Of a stretch of DNA of 64,000 nt, positions 16,798 through 23,822 are shown in pieces. Position numbers and translations under genes: made by a program. A model generated the notes under the pieces. It had not been told where the DNA came from. It saw only the letters and a program-made list of their open reading frames with translations, and ran no database searches. Origin of the DNA: UBA2330 sp049293015 (GTDB lineage Bacteria > Bacteroidota > Ignavibacteria > Tepidaquicellales > Tepidaquicellaceae); contig JBATSB010000025.1 in assembly GCA_049293015.1 (NCBI GenBank), positions 33,191 to 97,190 of the forward strand, given 5' to 3'. How positions within the stretch are numbered: the stretch's first letter is position 1; each line of letters opens with the position of its first letter.

Positions 16798-18792
16798 TTA
16801 TTTTATAAATGTCATTTTTCTGACTTCAGAAAAACTTCCTGATTCTAATTTATAAAAATACACACCACTTGAAAATCCTGATCCGTCAAAGCTCGTTTCA
16901 TAAGTTCCCGGAGAAAGATGTTCGTTGAAAAGTACTCTGACCACTTTTCCGCTAAGATCATATACTGACATTTTTACAATACCGCTTTTTAAAATATCAT
17001 ATTTAATTTTTGTAACAGGATTAAAAGGGTTTGGATAATTTTGTTTTAGATTAAAATCTGAAGGCACATTACTGCTGATCTGATTTATTCCGATTATTTC
17101 TGCAATGCTTCTTTTCCATAAAGCATTAGCTCCTGTACCGGCGTATAGGTCATTTCCCGAAACCATAAGCACAGTAACATATTGCTCGCCAAGATTCTGA
17201 TTAATAGGTATCCAGGTCTGACCGTTATCGGAAGACATAAAAATTCCAAAGCCGTATGTACCTGCGAAAATATAATTAGAACTTTGAGCAAGTGAATAAA
17301 CATCTTTGTCATTCAGCGATGTCTGTGTCCAGTTTGTTCCTGAATTTGTAGAAATGTAAACTCCGTTAAAACTAACTCCTGCTGTAATGGTAGTTCCGTT
17401 TACCATTAATGCGTTTACTGATTCATTATTGAGTGAAGTCTGATTCCATGTGACAGCATTATCAGTAGAATAAAATACACCGTTATAAGTACCTGCATAT
17501 AAAGTATTTCCTGACTGCACGAGTGCCAGACATACTTCATGAAAAGAAGTGCCGCTCCAGTTATAGCCTCCGTCAGTAGAAATATGAAAACCATATCCGC
17601 CGCCTGCAAAAATTGTACTGCCGTTTATTGCAAGAGAATAAACAACTTCATTTGTCAGCGAAGTACCTGACCATGTAATGCCATTATCGGTAGAGATCTG
17701 AATTCCATTATCTGCACCAGCAAGAATTCTATTGCCGTTTGCAACTAGTGAGGGAATTGAGTTTGTATTGAGTGAAGTCTGAGCCCATGTATTTCCTGCA
17801 TCAGCACTTCTGAAAACTCCGTTCTCCCCGGATCCTGCAAAAAACACACCGCCATTATTTATTACAGAAAAAACTGCTATGTTATGGAGTTCAGTTTTAT
17901 TCCAGGCTGCACCGCTGTTTTGAGAATTATAAACACCTTTCTTCGTTCCCGCTAGAAGCTGGCTTCCGTTTGTATTTACACTTTGTACAATTTCATTACT
18001 GATTCCTGCAGAGCTCCAGTCTGCACCGTTATTTACAGATGAATATACACCAGAGGACGTACCTGAAAAAATAGTATTTCCGGAATATGAAAATGAATAA
18101 ACTATAGAATTGTTAAAGGTAGACTGACTCCATGTTGTACCATTGTTTGCAGAATAATAGACACCTGAATTTATTGTACCCGCACATATATTATTTCCAT
18201 TTACTGAAATAGCCAGAACGTCTTTATTATTTAAAGAGGTTTGATTCCAGGTAGTACCGTTGTCTGTAGAGATGTAAACTCCTCTTGCAATTCCAACACC
18301 TGCATATAAAGTATTTCCGCCTGCGGCAATAGAGTAAATATCAAAAGTATTAAGTCCCGACTGCGTCCAGTTTACTCCCTGATTTACGGACTTATATACA
18401 CCTTCGCTTGTTGCTGCAAAAAGTGTCCCGCTGATTTCTGTGATGTCTGATACAACCTGAGAACTCAGAGATGACTGCAGCCATGAATTTCCATTATCAT
18501 TGGAGTAATATAAACCGTAAAGATTTGTTCCGGCAAATATATTGTTACCGCTTATATAAATAGAGTAAACTGACTTATCACTTAATTCTGTCTGCTGCCA
18601 GCTAATACCGTTGTTGTTGGATTTGTAAATGCCGTAGAGATTAGTGCCGGCAAAAATATCATTACCGTTTCTTGAGATACAGTAAACATCTCCGCCGTTT
18701 ATACCGGTAGAGTTTTGAATCCATTGTGAGTTTACAGGTAAGGTAAAAGCTATTATAAAAAAGAATAATGCAATGGTTTTTAATAATTTCAT
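16798..18792 (-). CDS. Exported beta-propeller repeat protein with T9SS sorting domain
   Basis: 664 aa. After a signal peptide (residues 3-22) about 540 residues consist of some 13 repeats of roughly 40 residues with the pattern VYSI..-GN.IFAGT..-G.Y.S.DNG..W..T.L.N. This resembles BNR/Asp-box or Vps10/sortilin-type propellers, which bind ligands or scaffold other domains. No catalytic residues were recognised. The sorting domain reads LKQNYPNPFNPVTKIKYDIL, LSGKVVRVLFNE and ends VRKMTFIK. It is the first gene of the four-gene unit, with a good promoter 63 bp upstream (18855-18885). The long direct repeats make copy number prone to change by recombination. Confidence 0.85.
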   Translation of the reverse strand: MKLLKTIALFFFIIAFTLPVNSQWIQNSTGINGGDVYCISRNGNDIFAGTNLYGIYKSNNNGISWQQTELSDKSVYSIYISGNNIFAGTNLYGLYYSNDNGNSWLQSSLSSQVVSDITEISGTLFAATSEGVYKSVNQGVNWTQSGLNTFDIYSIAAGGNTLYAGVGIARGVYISTDNGTTWNQTSLNNKDVLAISVNGNNICAGTINSGVYYSANNGTTWSQSTFNNSIVYSFSYSGNTIFSGTSSGVYSSVNNGADWSSAGISNEIVQSVNTNGSQLLAGTKKGVYNSQNSGAAWNKTELHNIAVFSVINNGGVFFAGSGENGVFRSADAGNTWAQTSLNTNSIPSLVANGNRILAGADNGIQISTDNGITWSGTSLTNEVVYSLAINGSTIFAGGGYGFHISTDGGYNWSGTSFHEVCLALVQSGNTLYAGTYNGVFYSTDNAVTWNQTSLNNESVNALMVNGTTITAGVSFNGVYISTNSGTNWTQTSLNDKDVYSLAQSSNYIFAGTYGFGIFMSSDNGQTWIPINQNLGEQYVTVLMVSGNDLYAGTGANALWKRSIAEIIGINQISSNVPSDFNLKQNYPNPFNPVTKIKYDILKSGIVKMSVYDLSGKVVRVLFNEHLSPGTYETSFDGSGFSSGVYFYKLESGSFSEVRKMTFIK

Positions 18793-18854
18793 TTTAAGTA
18801 TTAAAAATTATAAAATAAATTTTTCTAAAAATTTTGATGTTAAAAGTAACCATA

Positions 18855-18885
18855 CAAAATTAAGTAAATGAATCAGCATGAACAA
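18855..18885 (-). promoter_or_regulatory. FCB-type promoter of the T9SS four-gene unit
   Basis: On the minus strand TTG (18885-18883) is followed after exactly 20 nt by TAATTTTG (18862-18855), a full match to TTG/TAnnTTTG. Transcription would begin near 18848, giving a leader of about 55 nt before the ATG at 18792. Confidence 0.65.
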
Positions 18886-19016
18886 TCTAGTTAATGTAAA
18901 TAAATGTAACAGAGTAACTATACATCAAGTTTTTTAACTGGATTTATTTCCCTTTTATCCTAACTACTAAAAGTTTTTTACCACAACTTACCCTAAATAC
19001 GGAACCTTCTCAAACT

Positions 19017-19072
19017 GCTCGTTCCAAAACTCCTGTTTTGGAACGCACTTGAAAATGAAACTCTGTTTCAGA
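19017..19072 (+). repeat. Dispersed two-hairpin element, complete copy 2
   Basis: The same 56-bp element as 11856-11911 (one difference, C to T in the loop of the first hairpin), in the same orientation. It lies in the 801-bp gap 18793-19593, which contains no credible ORF but several repeats. Confidence 0.85.
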
Positions 19073-19144
19073 CACATCAAAAGTAATAAATCACTGAAGT
19101 TTCGCATTTTAATTTTTTTTGCGGATTACTATCGAAAGAGCTTT

Positions 19145-19309
19145 TGCGAAACGGAGTTTCGCTTGAATATTGCATTTTCAAACAGAGTTTGGAAACGAGC
19201 ACCTCCCGGTTTGTAACAAATATTGATAATTGCGTAACTTCAGTTAATCACGAATGGTTGTTAAATGAATAACCAAAAAAGTATCTTGAAATGAAACTCT
19301 GTTTCAAAT
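19145..19309 (+). repeat. Degenerate pieces of the dispersed two-hairpin element
   Basis: Three fragments: GAAACGGAGTTTC at 19148-19160, AAACAGAGTTTGGAAACGAG at 19180-19199, and CTTGAAATGAAACTCTGTTT at 19285-19304 (running to 19309). Each keeps the GAAAC/GTTTC arms or the CGAGC end. They suggest nested or decayed insertions next to the complete copy. Confidence 0.6.
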
Positions 19310-19326
19310 TTATTGTCATTTGAGCC

Positions 19327-19409
19327 GCTGTTGGTGTTTCAAAAAGTTTGCTAATATTTAAGTTTGTTTTAAATTTTTGACTTTTGCAAACTTTTTGATC
19401 ACCAGCAGC
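19327..19409. repeat. Long imperfect inverted repeat
   Basis: Left arm 19327-19351 (GCTGTTGGTGTTTCAAAAAG then TTTGC) and right arm 19386-19409 (GCAAACTTTTTGATCACCAG then CAGC) are complementary over about 24 bp with few mismatches, around a 34-nt A/T-rich spacer. It could be a miniature mobile element remnant or a strong RNA hairpin. The rest of the gap to 19593 shows only GTACTCAGGAGTAC, a small palindrome near 19491, and A/T-rich sequence. Confidence 0.6.
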
Positions 19410-19593
19410 ATAACCGGCTGCTCAGAAACTCAAACTTTAAATAAATTACGAATTGATTCACCGAAGATATTTTTTTTTAGTAAATGTAATCCGTACTCAG
19501 GAGTACTTGACGGAAATGGAAATAAATATTTCCAATACAAACTTTTTGTTTAGCTAGTTTTACATAATTAATTTATTTTATTTAAAAAAAATT

Positions 19594-20712
19594 ATGAAGC
19601 ATTTCAAAAGTATTTCAATTCAATTCATTTTCATTCTAATATTTATATTCATACTTAATTCAAATTCATTTTCACAAACAGATCTCAATCGAAATAAAGA
19701 TCAGTTGATTTCTAAGATCAATGAATTAAAGGAAAGTTATAAGTTCAACGCAGTCATCGCAGGTCTCTGGAAAGGCGATCAGGAAATTTTCACAATAGCT
19801 CTCGGTGAATCAATGACAAATTATCCCGCATCTACTGACATGCATTTCAGGATTGGCGGAGTTTCTGAAATGTTTTACGGGACACTTGTAATGATACTTA
19901 CTGAGCAGGGTCAAATTAATCTTGATGAAAAAATTTCGAAGTATCTTCCTGATTTGCCTCATTCAGATAAAGTAACAATTGAAATGCTGATCAAGAACAC
20001 TGCGGGATATAAAGACTATGTTTATAATAATGAATTTGTAGATCTGATTTTAAAATATCCTTTCAGATTTATAACAAGAGATGAGATCATTTCTTATGGT
20101 ACACCTGATGATCTGAATTTTCCGCCGGGCACCGAACAAAAATATTCTCATACTGAATTTACAATTCTTGCTGAAGTTCTTGAAAAGGCAACAGGAAAAA
20201 AAATGTCTGAACTTTATGAAGAAAATATTTTCAAACCTTTAGGTCTCACAAATACCGGCTACAGTAACAATGCTAACCTACCATCACCCGTCCTGCATTC
20301 CTTCACTTCGGATAGAAAAGTTTATGAAGATGCAACTTTCTGGAGTCCTTCATGGGCAGGGGAATCCGGACCGCTTTATTCTAATTTATATGATCTTGCC
20401 AAATGGGGACCTGTCTTTGGGAAAGGAAAATTGTTGAACGAAAATTCATTTAATACATTGCTGAGTCGTTTCGAAAATACTGGAAAACCGGATCTTTATT
20501 TTGCATCTGGGTTTGTAGTTGCTAACGGATGGTATCTGCAGAATCCAAGCATGAACGGATACAGCGGGGGATTTGGATATTTCCCTTCAGAGGAAATTAC
20601 ATTGATTGTTTATTCGACAGAGACAGTTGAGACATCTTCAGATAAAAAGGCATTTGATATTTTTAAAGAGCTGGTAAAGATTGTCACGCCGGATTCTGAG
20701 ATTAACTTTTGA
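19594..20712 (+). CDS. Exported serine beta-lactamase-fold protein, catalytic residues replaced
   Basis: 372 aa with a signal peptide (residues about 8-27). The body follows the class C beta-lactamase/penicillin-binding family: FRIGGVSEMF (85-94), INLDEKISKYLPDLP, MLIKNTAGYKDY, FPPGTEQKYSHTEFTILAEV, and IFKPLGLTNTGY. Active members need S-x-x-K, Y-x-N and H/K-x-G. Here the positions read G89-V-S-E92, Y184-S-H186 and Y323-S-G, so the nucleophilic Ser and its Lys are both missing. It is probably a non-catalytic binding protein, or uses other residues. There is no T9SS tail. It is monocistronic and no promoter was recognised. Confidence 0.82.
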   Translation: MKHFKSISIQFIFILIFIFILNSNSFSQTDLNRNKDQLISKINELKESYKFNAVIAGLWKGDQEIFTIALGESMTNYPASTDMHFRIGGVSEMFYGTLVMILTEQGQINLDEKISKYLPDLPHSDKVTIEMLIKNTAGYKDYVYNNEFVDLILKYPFRFITRDEIISYGTPDDLNFPPGTEQKYSHTEFTILAEVLEKATGKKMSELYEENIFKPLGLTNTGYSNNANLPSPVLHSFTSDRKVYEDATFWSPSWAGESGPLYSNLYDLAKWGPVFGKGKLLNENSFNTLLSRFENTGKPDLYFASGFVVANGWYLQNPSMNGYSGGFGYFPSEEITLIVYSTETVETSSDKKAFDIFKELVKIVTPDSEINF

Positions 20713-20847
20713 TTTATTTTTTTTTATATGAAATTGAATATGCAGATGGGTTAGCAAATGAAATAAATAGGGATTTATCAAAAATCTAAAAATCAAAAAG
20801 TTTTATAACAATTGATATGATTTTAATTTCCCTGTAAATTTATAAAG

Positions 20848-20877
20848 TTGACTAAATTTCAAGTGATGGGTATTTTG
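20848..20877 (+). promoter_or_regulatory. Candidate FCB-type promoter for the 20926 gene
   Basis: TTG (20848-20850), 20 nt, then TATTTTG (20871-20877), a 7-mer lacking one T of TAnnTTTG, identical in form to the candidate before rimP. Transcription would start around 20884, about 40 nt upstream of the ATG. Confidence 0.35.
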
Positions 20878-20925
20878 TAATGAGAACGTTACTATTTTCT
20901 TTTAAACACTTTCAATTTAATAATT

Positions 20926-21390
20926 ATGGATGCAATAGTTTCAAACAAGGAATTTTTACCTAATATTTTTTCTACTCTTTCTAACATTACAACTCAATCA
21001 AAGTTGATTTCTCATAATTTAGAAACATTAAGAAAGACGGAAAAAGAATATATTTCTAAAAGTAAAAAATTCAATGATTACTTAGATAAAATTAGGGAAG
21101 AATTAGTTTCTTTAATTCCGAATCAGGCTCAACAGTCTTTATTTGTAATAAATACCCTTAAGAAAGCTATGAAAGATACTATTGAGAATGGAAATAAATC
21201 ATTGGGAATTAATAAAGATATTATCAAGATGATGGAAATATCTTATAAAAAATTAACTGTAATTTCTCAAATGTTAGAAGCTATTCTGGAAAATATTGAA
21301 GTAGATGAAAATTCTAAAGACTATGGATTGTTTTTCGATAAGTTTATTGAAAAATCAAAGAGTAGTAGTTTTAGTTCTGCTTATAAATAA
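20926..21390 (+). CDS. Small helical protein of unknown function
   Basis: 154 aa, not recognised. It is rich in Lys, Asn, Glu, Ile and Ser, has no Cys or Trp, no signal peptide and no membrane segment. Residues 25-75 and 80-125 look like amphipathic or coiled-coil helices (for example TLRKTEKEYISKSKKFNDYL). The isolated position, low G+C and lack of paralogues in the window fit an accessory gene. A near-consensus promoter (20848-20877) and a start at the first ATG support it being expressed. A function cannot be given. Confidence 0.6.
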   Translation: MDAIVSNKEFLPNIFSTLSNITTQSKLISHNLETLRKTEKEYISKSKKFNDYLDKIREELVSLIPNQAQQSLFVINTLKKAMKDTIENGNKSLGINKDIIKMMEISYKKLTVISQMLEAILENIEVDENSKDYGLFFDKFIEKSKSSSFSSAYK

Positions 21391-21547
21391 TATAATAAAA
21401 AACAACGTTTGTATAAAAACACGTGAGGAAATGAACAACATATATAAACTAAGTAAAAAAAGACTTCCGTTCTAAAACTTTCTTCAAGGGACTTCATTCT
21501 ATTTGAGAATCATTATATAAAAAAGTTTAAACCACTGCATAAAGAAA

Positions 21548-21578
21548 TTGAATAAAGGATTTGATTCCATTATATTTG
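21548..21578 (+). promoter_or_regulatory. FCB-type promoter of tRNA-Ser
   Basis: TTG (21548-21550), 20 nt, then TATATTTG (21571-21578), a full TAnnTTTG match. The predicted start near 21585 is about 15 nt upstream of the mature tRNA, a typical spacing. Confidence 0.7.
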
Positions 21579-21599
21579 TAAAGTTTTAAAATACGGCAC

Positions 21600-21686
21600 A
21601 GAGAGATGGCAGAGTGGTTGAATGCGGCGGTCTTGAAAACCGTTGTGGCCTCGCGGTCACCGGGGGTTCGAATCCCTCTCTCTCTG
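21600..21686 (+). tRNA. tRNA-Ser (anticodon UGA)
   Basis: 87 nt, class II with a long variable arm. Acceptor stem AGAGAGA (21600-21606) with TCTCTCT (21679-21685), discriminator G, and the next two bases CA. The anticodon loop CTTGAAA (21632-21638) gives anticodon TGA; T arm GGGGG-TTCGAAT-CCCTC. It has its own promoter (21548) and terminator (21752). Confidence 0.95.
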
Positions 21687-21751
21687 CAAATAAGTACAAT
21701 GAAATTTATTTTATCAGAAATAAATTTTTAGCTATTCAAAATCATTAAATC

Positions 21752-21798
21752 AAAGTCCGCGAAAGAATATAAAAATTCAGTCCGGACTTTTTTATTTT
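21752..21798 (+). terminator. Terminator of tRNA-Ser
   Basis: AAAGTCCG (21752-21759) pairs perfectly with CGGACTTT (21783-21790) over a 23-nt A/T-rich loop, followed by TTTATTTTT. The loop is long for an intrinsic terminator, but position and U-rich tail fit. It ends 22 nt before the next gene. Confidence 0.65.
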
Positions 21799-21819
21799 TA
21801 AACCATAAAAAAAATTTAT

Positions 21820-22431
21820 ATGAAAAAATTATTCTTTTACAGTTTAATACTATTCATTCCAATCATTATCAGCAGTTGCTCCGGTGTGAATAAAACTATT
21901 GAAAATGCACAACGGCTGCAGTTCAAATTAGGTAAAGTCGACGGGCTTGATATTGCGGGAGTAAATCTCAGTAATATAAAATCTTTAAATGATGTGAATA
22001 TTTTACAGGGAGCAAATTTATTAGCGGCATTTGCATCAGGCAAACTGCCAACTACTTTTACTGTAAATCTAATTGCAAAAAATCCTGACACTTATCCGGG
22101 CGGTGATGCTGAATCTTCTTCGCTTATCAAAAGTCTGGACTGGAGATTACTGATCGATAATAAAAATATAATTAACGGCGCAATTACTCAGCCGATCACA
22201 ATACCGGGAGTCGGCAAATCTGCAACAATTCCCATTCCTGTCACCATTGATCTGCTCGAGATTTTTCAAAATAACAGCTACGAAAATATAATGAATCTTG
22301 CTCTTGCCATCGGAGGAAAATCCGGGACAAGCTCAAGACTTACATTAAAAATAAAACCGACAATTGATACATTCCTTGGAGGTATTTCTTATCCGGGTGA
22401 GATCGATGTGATTGATAAAGAGTTTAGGTAG
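21820..22431 (+). CDS. Lipoprotein with LEA14-like domain
   Basis: 203 aa. N-terminal lipoprotein signal with lipobox IISSC (Cys at residue 20), so it should be lipid-anchored in the periplasm or outer membrane. The mature part (residues 30-200) resembles the LEA type 2 (LEA14/WHy) beta-sandwich family: two halves with FTVNLIAKNPDTYPGG, then SLDWRLLIDNKNIINGAITQ and GKSATIPIPVTID. The segment of a basic step of a beta strand followed by NP (KNPD) is typical of this fold. Its role is unknown; stress-related or outer-membrane stabilising roles are speculation. Confidence 0.65.
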   Translation: MKKLFFYSLILFIPIIISSCSGVNKTIENAQRLQFKLGKVDGLDIAGVNLSNIKSLNDVNILQGANLLAAFASGKLPTTFTVNLIAKNPDTYPGGDAESSSLIKSLDWRLLIDNKNIINGAITQPITIPGVGKSATIPIPVTIDLLEIFQNNSYENIMNLALAIGGKSGTSSRLTLKIKPTIDTFLGGISYPGEIDVIDKEFR

Positions 22432-22480
22432 TACATGGTAGCATAGATTATTAATCTGTGTTATGATAGTATTTCAGTTT

Positions 22481-22580
22481 GTAAACAAAGTTTGTAAACA
22501 AAGTTTGTTAACAAAGTTTGTTTACAAAGTTTGTAAACAAAGTTTGTAAACAAAGTTTGTAAACAAAGTTTGTTAACACA
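22481..22580. repeat. 13-bp tandem repeat of mini-hairpins
   Basis: Seven complete 13-bp units of GTAAACAAAGTTT (variants GTTAAC... and GTTTAC...) from 22481 to 22571 plus a partial unit. Each unit contains AAAC-AAA-GTTT, a 4-bp stem with a 3-nt loop. The array is flanked by related inverted sequences: AGATTATTAATCTGTG (22445-22460) and CACAGATTGATAATCTGTG (22577-22595). It is non-coding. Confidence 0.9.
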
Positions 22581-22601
22581 GATTGATAATCTGTGCTACG
22601 A

Positions 22602-22865
22602 CTACGACGAGTTAAAATAAATTTTATCCTGTATCGAATTTAATAAAAAGACTTTAATTGAAAGCACTGTACATATGTGTCTTTTCATTTCTTCATTTTT
22701 TTTCAGAAACCCATCAGTGACATTATCTCTATAATTATCAGATTCTGTTATATAAACAATTGAATGTCTCTGATTTTGTGAAAAGTTTATATTAGAAAAT
22801 GAAAATGCAAGAGAGAATATTATAAAGACAATTGCTAAATATTTTTTTATAACTTTAATTTGCAT
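22602..22865 (-). CDS. Possible short exported protein or truncated gene
   Basis: 87 codons. The N terminus KKYLAIVFIIFSLAFSFSNI looks like a signal peptide with a possible cleavage after NINFSQ, as in nearby exported proteins. The following 55 residues (QNQRHSIVYITESDNYRDNV and on) are not recognised, and there is no sorting domain. The 3-prime end runs up to the 13-bp repeat array, so this may be the start of an exported-protein gene cut off by repeat insertion. No promoter was found. Confidence 0.35.
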   Translation of the reverse strand: MQIKVIKKYLAIVFIIFSLAFSFSNINFSQNQRHSIVYITESDNYRDNVTDGFLKKNEEMKRHICTVLSIKVFLLNSIQDKIYFNSS

Positions 22866-22983
22866 CGGTATCAGATTTTAGTTGCTAAAGTTACAAAAAC
22901 CGATCCAATAATTCAATTGAACCTTAAGTTTCTATTAAATTGATAATAACAGTGTGTTTAGCTAATTTAACAAAAAAAATTTA

Positions 22984-23757
22984 TTGATTTCCGGATTAAT
23001 TGTTGGTGTTATTATTGGATTCATTGTTACGATCCCTCCTTTAGGACCGACATATTTTCAGATAATAGAGCAGGGTCTTAAGAATAAGACAAGAAACGGA
23101 CTTGCTATCGGAGCTGGTGCAGGATTCATTGATTTTTTTTATATACTGATCGCTTTCGGAGGTGTATCACTTATTACCAGTCTTCTGCCGGATAATCTGC
23201 ATGCTTATTTTTCCGAAAATTCAGAAATATTAAAACTGATGCTTGCATTGTTCGGAAGTTTGTTTGTGATCATTTACGGTATAAAGATAATATTCACAAA
23301 ACAGGATTATTCGCACAGGATAGAAGTTGAAGAAAATCTTGATTATAAAGAAAAGTATGATAAAGTAGAAAATGTTTTTAAGAAAACTGAGGTAGGGATT
23401 GATAAAATTTTCAGAACAAAAGTACTTGAGAAACATCACTCAGGGATCACATTAAGTTTTATTGCAGGTGTTGTTTCCTGTCTGTCTTCGCCTACTTTGC
23501 CAGCTTCATGGTTTGCGATTGTAAGTTATCTTAAAAGTTATGGACTTATAAATTCTAATTTCTTTACAGGTCTTTTTCTTGCACTTGGAGTTTTTATAGG
23601 TACAACAGTATGGTTTTATTTACTTGTAAATTTTGTTTCAAAGAATTCTATGAAAATAAATCCGCGCACTTTGCAAAAACTGAATAATTTCATGGGACTA
23701 CTTCTTGTAGTATTAGGAATTTCTATATTATTAAAATTGTATTTCAGCGGAATATGA
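22984..23757 (+). CDS. LysE-family transporter
   Basis: 257 aa with about six hydrophobic helices. The N terminus shows the family pattern: a first helix, then IPPLGPTYFQIIEQGLKNKT and GLAIGAGAGFIDFFYILIAFGG. LysE/RhtB proteins export amino acids or related small molecules by exchange with protons or sodium ions across the inner membrane; the substrate here is unknown. A hydrophilic loop of about 45 residues (110-150, many Lys/Glu) separates helices three and four. The start is a TTG; no ATG is available upstream in frame and the TTG gives a full first helix. Confidence 0.8.
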   Translation: MISGLIVGVIIGFIVTIPPLGPTYFQIIEQGLKNKTRNGLAIGAGAGFIDFFYILIAFGGVSLITSLLPDNLHAYFSENSEILKLMLALFGSLFVIIYGIKIIFTKQDYSHRIEVEENLDYKEKYDKVENVFKKTEVGIDKIFRTKVLEKHHSGITLSFIAGVVSCLSSPTLPASWFAIVSYLKSYGLINSNFFTGLFLALGVFIGTTVWFYLLVNFVSKNSMKINPRTLQKLNNFMGLLLVVLGISILLKLYFSGI

Positions 23758-23822
23758 ATTTTGTTATTTTTCAGATATTAAAAATTTAATAACTTACCGG
23801 AAATTTTATCATTTCCAAAAAA

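Noticed and set aside
22481..22580. CRISPR-like or attachment site
   Set aside because: A 13-bp head-to-tail repeat without spacers, integrase or duplicated tRNA end.
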